Source: Anabaena sp. UHCC 0187
GTDB taxonomy: Bacteria > Cyanobacteriota > Cyanobacteriia > Cyanobacteriales > Nostocaceae
Assembly: GCF_009712035.1 (NCBI RefSeq)
Contig: NZ_VILB01000014.1
Span: forward strand, 26,086-90,085
Direction: 5' to 3'
Length of the DNA stretch: 64,000 nt
Shown: piece by piece, positions 36,091-45,304 of the stretch
Position numbering within the stretch: position 1 is the first letter of the stretch
Layout: each line of letters starts with the position of its first letter
Notes under the pieces: model-generated
What the model saw: the letters and a program-made list of their open reading frames with translations, nothing else
What the model was told of the DNA's origin: nothing
The model's database searches: none
Position numbers and translations under genes: made by a program

Positions 36091-36825
36091 TTAAGCTACT
36101 ATTGAAGCTTTTTTGCCTTTACGTAAAGCAAATACACCAGCTACACCTAAAGCGCTCAAACCTAAAACATTTGTAGGTTCAGGTACTGATGCTTGCAGAA
36201 GTACACCATCTTTAGATGTACCTGTGCTGCTGCCCAATTTCACTTTGAATGACTTGACATTGGTTAGGGACAATAATTGGATATTGTCATTAGGCCCAGC
36301 AGCAATATTTCCGTTAGCATATGCAACACCATTTACCTCTAAAACTGAGGTTCCCGGTTTTTCTGTGTCTAAGAAACTGAGCTTTAAGGTATCAAGGATG
36401 TTGTCAAATGTGAAAGTGAATATACCATACTCAAATTGACCGTCTTCAGGGAAAGTGCCATTTGTCTCTCTAGCTACGGGACGAAACCAGGTATCGTTAT
36501 TAGAGTTATTTGTTCCTATGTCATTAGCATCGAAATTAATACTAAAGCCAAGATTGCCAGCACCCACACCGTTGTAGGTGTTAGCACCTGTTTTATCAAC
36601 GAACAAATAACTTTTACCGTAAACACCACTTAATGTGTGACTTTTGACAGTGTAACCAGAGGGTGCTACACAAGTAGCAGTAAAACAAGTAAGGTTTGTT
36701 AGTTTAACTTCACCTTCGGTAGATGGAACGATGGAAGCAGCTTGAGCTTGGGATACAGTACCGATGATACTTAAACCGACAACTGATGCTGCAAATGTTG
36801 CTGCTAGGGAGTTAAATTTTCTCAT
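36091..36825 (-). CDS. PEP-CTERM sorting-domain protein
   Basis: Exported protein of 244 residues. A signal peptide (KFNSLAATFAASVVGLSIIG, cleavage after AQAA near residue 30) leads a beta-rich mature domain. A C-terminal VPEPTNVLGLSALGVAGVFALRK tripartite PEP-CTERM signal follows: motif, hydrophobic helix, basic tail. Such proteins are sorted by exosortase to the cell surface or sheath. The mature part contains LEVNGVAYANGN and may belong to the LEVG group of PEP-CTERM proteins. Two cysteines (TCFTATC) could form a disulfide. Monocistronic. Confidence 0.9.
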   Translation of the reverse strand: MRKFNSLAATFAASVVGLSIIGTVSQAQAASIVPSTEGEVKLTNLTCFTATCVAPSGYTVKSHTLSGVYGKSYLFVDKTGANTYNGVGAGNLGFSINFDANDIGTNNSNNDTWFRPVARETNGTFPEDGQFEYGIFTFTFDNILDTLKLSFLDTEKPGTSVLEVNGVAYANGNIAAGPNDNIQLLSLTNVKSFKVKLGSSTGTSKDGVLLQASVPEPTNVLGLSALGVAGVFALRKGKKASIVA

Positions 36826-37266
36826 GTCTTTATATTGCTATTGTTTTAAGTATTACAAGTTGAGGCTTTTATGTTTTTTTGCCTCTTTATCTTTACTACT
36901 ACATTATAAACCGGATATTTACCTAAGTAAATATGACATGAGGATAATTTACAGAATCTTTAAAAAAGGAATACTGTTCTTCATGAAAACTTCATATTAG
37001 AAATATTTTGTTCCCCAGACCCGGTAAAGATAAATTAGTTAAACCCCTTGCTATACAACACATTCAGGTAAATTTAGAGTTCTTATTCCAATTTACCAGA
37101 AAATAGGGACACAGCCAGCCCGTATCCCTAAAATCTATTCGGTATTTACAGAACTTCTCGGACAATCAATTTCTTTATTTTGTGCAACTTTACATAGAAT
37201 GGGGATTAAGCAACTTGCATATTAGTCCTGTACTTCAGAATATTTGCCAGGATCAGAAAGGTGAAA
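36826..37266. other. Intergenic region, no feature seen
   Basis: This AT-rich stretch lies upstream of the PEP-CTERM gene and downstream of nblB. I see no gene, repeat or convincing RNA structure. Confidence 0.4.
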
Positions 37267-37929
37267 TTAAGCTAACTGCAAGGATTTTTTAGCTTCATTG
37301 GCGATCGCTTCTACTTCGTCATTCACCAAAGTTGCTAAAATAGATTTAGCATCATCACTATTTAAACGAGTTAAAGCTTGCACCACTCTATAACGTACTT
37401 GCCAATCTGGATTAGTGCTGTATGGAACTAAGAGAGGAACTGCTTGTGGATCTCCTAACTCACCGAAAGAACTAATGGCCGCAGTTTGAATTAAGCCATT
37501 ATCTGAAGCCAGTGCTTGTGTCAGTAATTCAAAACCGCGCGGATCTCCTAATTCTCCCAATGTCGCAATAATGCTAAACTGTACTAACCATTCTGGTGTT
37601 TCCTGGTAAAGCTGTTCTAAATCTTCAAAAGCATCATGTAATTTCAGCGCACCTAAACAGTCGGCTGCTGCGGATTGGACATCTGCTTCAGGATCATGAA
37701 GTAAGTCCCGTAATATCTTCAAAGATAATGGTAAATCCTGTGTTCCCAGGGTATCCATTTGACTCACCGCAGAATAACGCACACGCGCACTTTTATCACC
37801 AATGGCAATCTGTACCAATTCTAAACCAATTTGCGGCTCTAGTTCCCGAATTTGATTAACTGCACGCAAACGATCACCCAAATTTTCAGAACTAAGTAAC
37901 TTTTTTATACTATCAGCAGAAACACTCAT
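37267..37929 (-). CDS. nblB: HEAT-repeat protein, NblB-type (phycobilisome degradation)
   Basis: Cyanobacterial NblB proteins resemble phycobilin lyases of the CpcE/F type and take part in phycobilisome disassembly during nutrient stress and pigment turnover. The 220-residue protein is built almost entirely of HEAT-like helical repeats: NLGDRLRAVNQI, SARVRYSAVSQM, EADVQSAAADCL, NGLIQTAAISSFGELGD and NPDWQVRYRVVQAL. It has no signal peptide or membrane segment. The assignment rests on overall resemblance; a generic HEAT-repeat lyase-like protein is the alternative. It lies 98 bases upstream of the CBS gene on the same strand and may be co-transcribed with it. Confidence 0.82.
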   Translation of the reverse strand: MSVSADSIKKLLSSENLGDRLRAVNQIRELEPQIGLELVQIAIGDKSARVRYSAVSQMDTLGTQDLPLSLKILRDLLHDPEADVQSAAADCLGALKLHDAFEDLEQLYQETPEWLVQFSIIATLGELGDPRGFELLTQALASDNGLIQTAAISSFGELGDPQAVPLLVPYSTNPDWQVRYRVVQALTRLNSDDAKSILATLVNDEVEAIANEAKKSLQLA

Positions 37930-38027
37930 TTAATTATCCTAAATTTTGAAAATGGAAATTGGTGATTGGGAAATGGGAAATGGGAATTAATAAAACTTTT
38001 TTCCCTCATCTTCCCAGTCCCCAGTCC

Positions 38028-38486
38028 CTACTCAGCAGCCATACTGCGAATAATATCACCACGAGTCAGAATACCAATTACCTTACCCACACTGTCAAGT
38101 ACGGGGAGACGGTGAACTTTATGATCTTGTATCAATTTTGCTGCTTCTCTCAATGGTTTATCGGGAGAAATAGTCAGGGGATTTTTACTCATAACTTCCC
38201 CTACGGTTTGTCCTAAAGCCTTATGTAAATCCCGTTCATAAGCACCAGGATTTTGTAAATAAATCACACTATCCAAAATCATGATATATGCAGGTGGAGT
38301 TACACCAGTTTCTTGCCACATCAAGTCTGTTTCTGAGATAATCCCTAATAATTTACCTGCGTCATCAATTACAGGTAAACCGCTAATTCGTTTTTCAGCT
38401 ATAATTTGGATAGCTTCTTTTAAGGGAGTTTCCGGACGGACGAGGATAGGATCACTACTCATTACGTCAGCAACAGTTTTAGACAT
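38028..38486 (-). CDS. Two-CBS-domain protein
   Basis: Stand-alone Bateman module that probably senses adenine nucleotides. The 152-residue protein has two CBS motifs: residues 1-60 (VADVMSSDPILVRPETPLKEA; KRISGLPVIDDAGKLLGIISETDL) and about 92-150 (VGEVMSKNPLTISPDKPLREA; HKVHRLPVLDSVGKVIGILTRGDIIRS). In cyanobacteria such proteins may regulate thioredoxins or other enzymes; the partner is unknown here. A broken copy of this gene with its leader lies at 3505-3790, 34 kb away. Confidence 0.93.
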   Translation of the reverse strand: MSKTVADVMSSDPILVRPETPLKEAIQIIAEKRISGLPVIDDAGKLLGIISETDLMWQETGVTPPAYIMILDSVIYLQNPGAYERDLHKALGQTVGEVMSKNPLTISPDKPLREAAKLIQDHKVHRLPVLDSVGKVIGILTRGDIIRSMAAE

Positions 38487-38674
38487 TTCTTTACTTACAC
38501 CTTTTATAAAAGTCTTTTTAATTATTGTAGAAAATTATCGGTAACAAATAAATACAGTTAATAGATTGTTACTTTTCATCTTAAAAATAAACGTTGCTTT
38601 TCTCGAAAAAATATTTTTTAAGGTTGAAGATCATTCTGAATTATTTCTGGTTTTTAGATACCTGAATGTGGGTT

Positions 38675-39238
38675 TTAAATTTGCAACTCAAATCCTGGTA
38701 ATACGTCTTCTCCAGAAAGTAATACGGGAATTTGAAGAATTTCCACAGGTTTTCCGAGTCGGTAAATTTCTACTTGTTTGTCTTGAGGATTAATTAACCA
38801 ACCCAAACGCAAACCATTATCTATATATTCGGTGCATTTTTCTTGCAGGGTTTTCAATCTGTCTGTTTTTGATCTGAGTTCAATTATAAAATCAGGTGTA
38901 AGTGGGGGAAATTTTTCCCGTTCTTCAACAGTCAATACTTCCCAGCGTGCTAATTTTATCCAAGCAACATCAGGTGAACGTTTTGCACCATTGGGAAGTC
39001 GGAAAATGGTTGAAGAACTAAATACTATTCCTAATTTGGTTTGGTAATTCCAAGTACCTACTTTAAAAATTAAATCCGCTTCACTACGGCCGCTTTCTCC
39101 CCCTACTGGTGGCACAATAATTAATTCTCCTTGTGCATTTAGTTCTAAGCTGACATCTTTATTCGCCATACAGAGTTGGTAAAACTGTTCATCTGTCAGG
39201 TGAATAACTGGATCTAGGTTTAAGGTAACTGTATTCAT
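38675..39238 (-). CDS. Uma2 family protein
   Basis: PD-(D/E)XK-fold protein, 187 residues from ATG 39238; a GTG two codons upstream is the alternative. The family core is present: ELIIVPPVGG, SPDVAWI, PDFIIELRSKTDRLKTLQEKCTEYIDNGLRLGWLI. It is more distant from the other two Uma2 proteins here. Function unknown. Monocistronic. Confidence 0.92.
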   Translation of the reverse strand: MNTVTLNLDPVIHLTDEQFYQLCMANKDVSLELNAQGELIIVPPVGGESGRSEADLIFKVGTWNYQTKLGIVFSSSTIFRLPNGAKRSPDVAWIKLARWEVLTVEEREKFPPLTPDFIIELRSKTDRLKTLQEKCTEYIDNGLRLGWLINPQDKQVEIYRLGKPVEILQIPVLLSGEDVLPGFELQI

Positions 39239-39438
39239 TAACACTGAATTAGTACATTTGTTCTAATGAAATGATGTTTTCAAAAGTAGAAAATTTTTCT
39301 TAGTAAAATTAAAAATTTACTGAAGTGTTAGGTTATAATAACTAATGAAATGCTGTATAAACAGCAAATCCATCATCCAAGGTTGATGGATGATGTTAAA
39401 ATTGAATATCAAATTACACAAGACAAAAGAAGGTATTT

Positions 39439-39573
39439 ATGAACTATGTTTTTGTCCTGCTTTGTTTGGCTTTAATAGCTATTAGTTTTATAAGCCTAGC
39501 TTTTACAGCCAAATACACGGATTCAACGGCTAAAACTGTAGAATCTGTTGTTACTCAGTTAAAACTGAAGTAA
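39439..39573 (+). CDS. Small single-pass membrane protein, 44 residues
   Basis: ATG 39439 follows AGAAGG with a 5-base spacer. The protein begins MNYVFVLLCLALIAISFISL, one hydrophobic helix, followed by a polar C-terminal tail (KYTDSTAKTVESVVTQLKLK). A strong intrinsic terminator at 39664-39699 completes a plausible monocistronic unit. A hairpin, CATCATCC (39371-39378) with GGATGATG (39388-39395), sits in the probable leader. The size and topology are like those of small thylakoid subunits (PSII, b6f, NDH), but I cannot match it to any of them. Confidence 0.7.
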   Translation: MNYVFVLLCLALIAISFISLAFTAKYTDSTAKTVESVVTQLKLK

Positions 39574-39663
39574 ATTCAAAATATACAGTTACACAATAAT
39601 GTGATGTTTGTGCAAGAAACATCAGTATCATGTTGTTTGCTGTATCAAGAATAACCTTGCCGT

Positions 39664-39699
39664 GGGTGGACTGCTCTGATAGAGGTCTACCCTTTTTTT
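39664..39699 (+). terminator. Rho-independent terminator after the 44-residue gene
   Basis: GGGTGGACT pairs with AGGTCTACCC, with two G-T pairs, and is followed by TTTTTTT. It lies 90 bases beyond the stop codon of the small membrane protein. Confidence 0.85.
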
Positions 39700-39765
39700 A
39701 TCTTACTCTTATTATAATAGCAGACTTATTATATAAAAGTGAAATATTTTTTCTCGTTTTTCCTC

Positions 39766-39902
39766 GTTCCTAGTCTCTGACTAGGAATGCAGTTGATGAG
39801 GCTCTGCCTCAACTACCAGCACAAAATCGGGTAAAGTGGCTTGTATTCTGGGATTGGAGGCAGAGCCTCCTGGTAGGCATTCCCAGCCGGAGTCTGGGAA
39901 CA
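39766..39902. repeat. Large composite palindromic element
   Basis: The 137-base element is an imperfect inverted repeat. GTTCCTAGTCTCTGACTAGGAATGC at the left is mirrored by GGCATTCCCAG, then AGTCTGGGAAC, at the right. Each half also contains its own hairpin: GAGGCTCTGCCTC at 39798-39810 and GGAGGCAGAGCCTCC at 39857-39871. It is flanked by AT-rich DNA. It looks like a multicopy, non-autonomous interspersed element. The 70-codon minus-strand frame across it (39781-39993) is a by-product. Confidence 0.7.
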
Positions 39903-40120
39903 AGCAGTATGTCTGTTTTAATTCCATTCTAAAACAAGTAAAATAACTAAAATAAAACATGGTTAAATATGTAAAATAGATGCTTTTGGTCAAATTTTAG
40001 TGGTTGTGCATATATAACTAAATAATGAGATTAGACTTATTTATACTCGCTTATAACTATCCTTCCCTCTAAGAGTCGCTGCAATTTGAATGATTTTGAA
40101 TTTACAAAGGTAGGTAAATT

Positions 40121-40738
40121 ATGCTTCAAGCCTTACCAAAAATAGTAACTTTTGCAGAATTTATAGAATGGCTACCTGATAGGGGACGCTATGAATTACA
40201 TGATGGAGTAATTGTTGAAATGAATCCACCAGTAGGTTTTCATGAGGATATTATTTGTTTTTTAGCTGAGAGAATCACGGCTGAGTATTTACGGTTGAAT
40301 TTACCTTATGGAATCCCAAAAACCACTTTTGTTAAAACACCAGGAAGCGAATCCAGCTATTTACCCGATGTGTTAGTAATCAATAGAAACATTCTAGCAA
40401 CTGACCCAAACTGGAGAAAATCAGCAGTAATTTCTGAACCTGATTCTATTCCTTTAGTTATTGAAATTGTTAGTACAAATTGGCAAGATGATTATTATAA
40501 AAAGCTCGGAGATTACGAAAGATTAGGTATTCCTGAATATTGGATTGTGGATTATTTAGCACTGGGAAGTAAAAGGTTTATTGGTAGTCCTAAACAACCA
40601 ACTATTTCTATTCATCAACTGATAGATGGAGAATACCAAGTTAGTCAATTTACAGGTAGTGAATTGATAGTATCATCAATTTTCCCAGAATTAAAGTTGA
40701 CTGCGGAACAAATTTTTAAAGCCGGTAATATTAATTAA
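40121..40738 (+). CDS. Uma2 family protein
   Basis: 205-residue PD-(D/E)XK-fold protein of unknown function. The family landmarks are TFAEFIEWLPDRGRYELHDGVIVEMNP, SSYLPDVLVINR, and IPLVIEIVSTNWQDDYYKKLGDYERLGIPEYWIVDY, where the E, D and K/Y positions of the fold are kept. The ATG follows a GGTAGG-like ribosome site. Monocistronic, convergent with the flavodiiron pair. Confidence 0.93.
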   Translation: MLQALPKIVTFAEFIEWLPDRGRYELHDGVIVEMNPPVGFHEDIICFLAERITAEYLRLNLPYGIPKTTFVKTPGSESSYLPDVLVINRNILATDPNWRKSAVISEPDSIPLVIEIVSTNWQDDYYKKLGDYERLGIPEYWIVDYLALGSKRFIGSPKQPTISIHQLIDGEYQVSQFTGSELIVSSIFPELKLTAEQIFKAGNIN

Positions 40739-40774
40739 ACTGTACATTTAGGTGGGCAATGCCCACCCTACTGT

Positions 40775-42481
40775 TTAATAATAACTGGCGGATTTGCGAT
40801 AATGTACGGCTGTGACAGCATCTTGATTTAAGACTTTACCATCATCAACTGTGGCATAAACCAACCAATGATCACCAGCTTCCATGCGACTTTGGACAGA
40901 ACATTCTAAATACGCTAAAGCACCATTGAGAATAATTCCGCCATTATTGGCTTCTTGAGTGTCTAAACCTGCAAATCTATCTTGTCCGGGGGCGTAAACT
41001 TTCATAAATTGCTTACGAATTTCCTTCCCTTCCGCCAAGATATTGACTACAAATTTATTACCACTGTAGGTCATAATTTCCATAGCCCGGTCTTTAGCTA
41101 CCGCAATGGTTAAACCAGGAGGATTAAAACTGGCTTGTGTTACCCAAGAGGCTAACATTCCCGTTTTCACTTCACCTTGGGTTGCTGTAACCACACATAT
41201 AGAACCAACAATCCGCCCTACTGCTTGTTCTACATTACTTGCAGGTTGTTTAGCGACAACTGATTTTTTCGCGGCGCGTTTCAATGCTTGGGCGAAATCA
41301 GTGCCGGCTTCTTCGCAGGTTTGTAAGGTAACTTCATTGGGTTTGAATTTAACGCGAATGGTGTCAAAACCAAATCTGTATCCTGCGTCTTTGAGTTTGC
41401 TTTCAATTAAATCAACAGCTTCTCCACTCCAACCAAAAGAACCAAATACACCAGCTAATTTATTGTTAGTCGCAGTAGAGAGGACAATTCCTAAAGCTGT
41501 TTGCACTGGGGTGGGTGCGTGTCCACCTAAAGTGGGAGAACCTATGACGAAACCGGCGGATTTTTCAATAGCGGCTTTGATTTCTTCAGGTTCAGTAAAT
41601 TCGCAGTTAATCGCCTCGACACTGACACCGGCTTTTGTAATGCCGCGAGCGATCGCCTGTGCTAAAGTTGCAGTATTGCCATAGGCAGAAGCGTAAATTA
41701 AAGCCACTGTCATATCAGCGGAAGTTTGCTGTTTAGTCCATTCCCGATAGCCTTTGGTAATATCAATTAAACCATAGCGCACCATTGGCCCATGACCAGT
41801 CGCGTACATTCGCACCGGCAAATCTGCCAATTTGTCTAAAGCTGTTTCGATTTGTTTGGCGTGGGGTGCCATTAAACAGTCAAAATAATAGCGTCTATCT
41901 TCGTTAAAGACTTCCCAACCTTCATCAAAAACCTGATCTGAGCAAATATGCGCTCCAAATAATTTATCAGAAAACAAAATTTCTGTTTGTGGGTCCCAGG
42001 TACAAAGTTCGTCAGCGTAACGGGGGTTAGGTGTGGGAATAAATTGTAAATGATGTCCTTTGCCTAAGTCTAGGGTATCTTCCCCCCGCATAATCAGAAT
42101 TGGTAAATCTTCTTTTTCCAATGCAGCGCGTAAATTTATCGCCCCTGGGTTGGAACAAACAAAGGTAATTTGGGGGGCAATTTCCAGTAATGCTTTTAAT
42201 GTTGCGGCGCGGTTGGGGTTAATATGACCCAGGATTACATAATCGAGAGTTTTGACATCAAACCGCTGTTGTAAGGCTGCGAGGTAAATTTCGGTAAAAG
42301 TTTCGCCAGGGGGGTCAACAAGGGCATTTTTATCGCCTTGGATGAGATAAGAGTTAGCCGTTGTTCCCTTGGCTAAAGCATATTCAATTTCAAATCTTAA
42401 TCTTGCCCAACTGCGCGATCGCAATACGATGGTATCTGTACCAATGGGCAATATTTGTACGTCACGGGGTTTAGTTTTCAT
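40775..42481 (-). CDS. flv1B: Flavodiiron protein, Flv1 type (probable Flv1B)
   Basis: Partner of Flv3 in light- or heterocyst-linked oxygen reduction to water with NADPH. The 568-residue protein has the three-part cyanobacterial layout: metallo-beta-lactamase-like domain (1-250), flavodoxin domain (about 258-400) and flavin-reductase domain (about 430-568). The diiron ligand motif is degenerate (GHINPNR at 85-91 instead of HxExDH), as in Flv1/Flv2, so it probably has no normal Fe-Fe centre. ATG 42481 is chosen; the frame's upstream extension is repeat sequence. It lies 59 bases after flv3 on the same strand. The adjacency matches flv3B-flv1B of Anabaena, which are heterocyst-specific. Confidence 0.87.
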   Translation of the reverse strand: MKTKPRDVQILPIGTDTIVLRSRSWARLRFEIEYALAKGTTANSYLIQGDKNALVDPPGETFTEIYLAALQQRFDVKTLDYVILGHINPNRAATLKALLEIAPQITFVCSNPGAINLRAALEKEDLPILIMRGEDTLDLGKGHHLQFIPTPNPRYADELCTWDPQTEILFSDKLFGAHICSDQVFDEGWEVFNEDRRYYFDCLMAPHAKQIETALDKLADLPVRMYATGHGPMVRYGLIDITKGYREWTKQQTSADMTVALIYASAYGNTATLAQAIARGITKAGVSVEAINCEFTEPEEIKAAIEKSAGFVIGSPTLGGHAPTPVQTALGIVLSTATNNKLAGVFGSFGWSGEAVDLIESKLKDAGYRFGFDTIRVKFKPNEVTLQTCEEAGTDFAQALKRAAKKSVVAKQPASNVEQAVGRIVGSICVVTATQGEVKTGMLASWVTQASFNPPGLTIAVAKDRAMEIMTYSGNKFVVNILAEGKEIRKQFMKVYAPGQDRFAGLDTQEANNGGIILNGALAYLECSVQSRMEAGDHWLVYATVDDGKVLNQDAVTAVHYRKSASYY

Positions 42482-42540
42482 GTATGTAGTCTCACGCAAA
42501 GGCGCAAAGGCGCAAAGAATCAAGGTCTAATTTGAATTGT

Positions 42541-44265
42541 TTAATAATGGTTTCCTACTTTGCGGTGGTGTACTGCGGTCATGGCATCGGGATTGGATAC
42601 TCTACCGGCGTAGGCTGTGCTGTATACTGCCCAATGATCGCCACAATCCATGCGGCTGACGACTTCACATTCTATGTATGCTAGGGCATCTGTGAGAATG
42701 GGTGCGCCATTTTCAGCAGCTTGGGTTCGGACTCCTTCAAAACGATCTGCACCAGGGGCAAATCTTTTTAAGAAGTGTTTCATTAATGGTTGATAGTTGC
42801 CTTCTTCGAGTACGTTAAGAACGAAGCGATCGCCTACTTGCATGAGTGATTCTATCGCCCGATCTTTAGCGACTGCGATGGAAAAGCCCAAGGGTTTAAA
42901 GCTGGCTTGACTTACCCAGGAGGCTAACATGGCGCTGGATACGTCGGATTTTTTGGCTGTGATGATATATAAACCACCGCTAATTCTTCCCAAAGCTTTA
43001 TCTAAGTCAGCCGCAAGGGATTTCATGGCTTTGATACTTTTGTCTCTTGTCAGCCATTGTCCTAAGTCTGTACCAGCTTCTTCACACTTTTTGTAGATGT
43101 TGGCTGTGGGTGTTTCCCGAATTTCCAGGACGGGGAAAGCGACATTTAAGCCTAAAGCCCGGAATTTATTTAACAACGGATAGGTGGGTTCATCATCTCC
43201 TCCACCGGTTTCAAAAATGCCAATTGCTTGTTTTTCTTTGGCAGAACCTAAAACGGTGCTAAGTGCAGCTTGAATGTTAGGATTGCTTGATGCTGGAGGC
43301 ATTCCTACAACCAAACCGGTACAACGTCCTACTAATTCGCGCAATTCTTGTAATTCGCTGACGCTGGCTAAATCTACTATTTCGACAGCAAGACCGGTTT
43401 TTGTAATCCCATTAGCAATAGACTGGGCAATGCGATCGCCAAAACCGTACTCGGAGACGTAAAATATGCCTACAGGGGTTTCCGCTTTGGTTTGTCCTTG
43501 ACTCCAATTCCGATAGCGTTCTGTTAATTCTTCAACATTATGATATAACAATGGTCCATGTCCGGTGGCAATCATGCGAATGGTTTTCAATTGTTCCATG
43601 CGTTTCATTGCAGACAGCACAGAACGGGCATTTGGTTCCATTAAACATTCGTAGTAATATTGGAAATCGGCTTCTATTGCTGCTAAATCGTCATCAAAGG
43701 TACTTTCTGAGCAGTAATGTAAGCCAAAGGCATCGCAGGTATAGAGAATTTGGGTTTTGTGGTCAAAGCTGAAAATGGTATCCGGCCAGTGTAAATTAGG
43801 AGCAATGACAAATTCAAATTCATGGCCATTTCCTAAATCTAAGCGATCGCCATTTTTGACAATTTTGCGGTTAAATGGTTGATGTACCATGTCTTCCAAA
43901 AACTGAATTGCCACTTTTGACGCAACTACAGTAATATTAGGAGCGAGTTGCAACAGGTCTTTTACTAAACCGCTGTGATCTGGTTCAGTGTGACTAACAA
44001 TTAAATAATCAATATCTTGGGGATTAATTAAACCCGTGAGAGTATCAAAATAAAGTTGGCGGAATTTTTCATGGGAAGTATCAACTAGGGCGATTTTTTC
44101 CCCCCGAATCAGAAAAGAGTTGTAGGTTGTACCATTTTGTAAGCCAAATTCAATATCAAAGCGATCGCGGTCCCAATCTAATGACCGAATTGCGGTAGTA
44201 TCTTCACTAATCTCTACAGTATTTATAGTTAGACGCTTTTCTAGTTTATCGGTGAGCAATACCAT
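42541..44265 (-). CDS. flv3B: Flavodiiron protein, Flv3 type (probable Flv3B)
   Basis: Class C flavodiiron protein reducing oxygen without releasing reactive species. The 574-residue protein keeps the canonical diiron motif HTEPDH (92-97) and further ligands in HWPDT and GHGPL. A flavodoxin domain (GIFYVSEYGFGDRIAQSIANG) and a C-terminal NADPH:flavin oxidoreductase domain follow. ATG 44265 has AGAGGGG upstream. The gene precedes flv1, so the pair is likely one operon encoding a heterodimer. Assignment to the B (heterocyst) pair rather than A is inferred from adjacency; in Anabaena flv1A and flv3A are not neighbours, and the flv2-flv4 operon carries an extra gene between them. Confidence 0.87.
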   Translation of the reverse strand: MVLLTDKLEKRLTINTVEISEDTTAIRSLDWDRDRFDIEFGLQNGTTYNSFLIRGEKIALVDTSHEKFRQLYFDTLTGLINPQDIDYLIVSHTEPDHSGLVKDLLQLAPNITVVASKVAIQFLEDMVHQPFNRKIVKNGDRLDLGNGHEFEFVIAPNLHWPDTIFSFDHKTQILYTCDAFGLHYCSESTFDDDLAAIEADFQYYYECLMEPNARSVLSAMKRMEQLKTIRMIATGHGPLLYHNVEELTERYRNWSQGQTKAETPVGIFYVSEYGFGDRIAQSIANGITKTGLAVEIVDLASVSELQELRELVGRCTGLVVGMPPASSNPNIQAALSTVLGSAKEKQAIGIFETGGGDDEPTYPLLNKFRALGLNVAFPVLEIRETPTANIYKKCEEAGTDLGQWLTRDKSIKAMKSLAADLDKALGRISGGLYIITAKKSDVSSAMLASWVSQASFKPLGFSIAVAKDRAIESLMQVGDRFVLNVLEEGNYQPLMKHFLKRFAPGADRFEGVRTQAAENGAPILTDALAYIECEVVSRMDCGDHWAVYSTAYAGRVSNPDAMTAVHHRKVGNHY

Positions 44266-44374
44266 AACGCCCCTCTTGAATAAATTGAGTATTTATGCCT
44301 TTCTCTTATTGTGGCACGGGTTGAATATTAATTTTTATTAAAAAACATATACCTCAGTTAAGAAAATCAAAACT

Positions 44375-45190
44375 GTGAATAATTATCCCTCCTCAAAAGA
44401 CCAACATCATCTTTCTATAGCCCTAATGGTCGGTAATTCCCGTCTCCATTGGGCATTATTCATAGATAAAACCCTATACTCAACTGGGGACACATTTCAT
44501 CTATCTGCATCTATTATCCAACAATTAGCTCAATATCCAACTTTAGATAATTGGCTGACAGCTATTTCTTTACCTAGCAATCTTCCCATTATCCCAGATT
44601 ATCCTATTCCTCTGATTCTCGCTTCTGTTGTTCCCTGTCAAACCGCACTGTGGCAAATTTACCCCCATCTGCGCCTGATTACCTTGGAAGATGTACCATT
44701 AGGGGGAATGTATCCCACACTAGGAATTGATAGGGCTTTGGCTGTATGGGGTGCGGGAAAACTATTGGGATTTCCCACATTAGTAATTGATGCCGGTACA
44801 GCGTTGACTTTTACAGGTGCAGACAATCATCAATGCTTGGTTGGTGGGGCAATTTTACCAGGTTTGGGGTTACAATTTGCCAGTTTAGGACAAAAAACCG
44901 GACAATTACCATTATTAGAAACTGGTTTAATGACATCTTTACCGCCACGTTTTGCCATGAATACATCAGACGCAATTCAAAGTGGAGTAATTTACATTTT
45001 ATTAAGTGGGATAAAGGATTTTATTGAGGCTTGGTGGCAGTTATTTCCTGATAGTCAGATTGTGATGACTGGTGGTGATAGTAATTTATTGAAAAACTAT
45101 CTTTATCAACAATTTCCAGATATAGCAAACCGATTAATTGTGGAAAATAAATTGATATTTCAGGGAATTAAAGATATAGTAATTAGGTAG
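44375..45190 (+). CDS. coaX: Type III pantothenate kinase
   Basis: First step of coenzyme A synthesis, phosphorylating pantothenate. The 271-residue protein has the ASKHA-fold motifs: [12 protein letters not shown] (phosphate 1; in cyanobacteria the usual Asp is replaced), [13 protein letters not shown], and [14 protein letters not shown], which holds the catalytic Asp. [15 protein letters not shown] and [10 protein letters not shown] follow. The start is GTG 44375; ATG 44426 is an alternative. It is transcribed away from flv3. Confidence 0.92.
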   Translation: MNNYPSSKDQHHLSIALMVGNSRLHWALFIDKTLYSTGDTFHLSASIIQQLAQYPTLDNWLTAISLPSNLPIIPDYPIPLILASVVPCQTALWQIYPHLRLITLEDVPLGGMYPTLGIDRALAVWGAGKLLGFPTLVIDAGTALTFTGADNHQCLVGGAILPGLGLQFASLGQKTGQLPLLETGLMTSLPPRFAMNTSDAIQSGVIYILLSGIKDFIEAWWQLFPDSQIVMTGGDSNLLKNYLYQQFPDIANRLIVENKLIFQGIKDIVIR

Positions 45191-45304
45191 TTGGGTAAAA
45201 GAGAGTTATAGAATATAATTGTGGGCAAGCGTCGTCATATAGCAAGGGTTTTGGACATCTAACAGTGATATTTAATCACAAGGGGAGCGGTAGAATCATA
45301 AATA

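Noticed and set aside
39781-39993. 70-codon minus-strand frame
   Set aside because: It overlaps the composite palindromic element and changes composition across it; a by-product of the repeat.
16097-40738. Three Uma2 genes as a recent transposon-like expansion
   Set aside because: The three proteins are strongly diverged from one another and have no shared flanking sequence; ordinary old paralogues.
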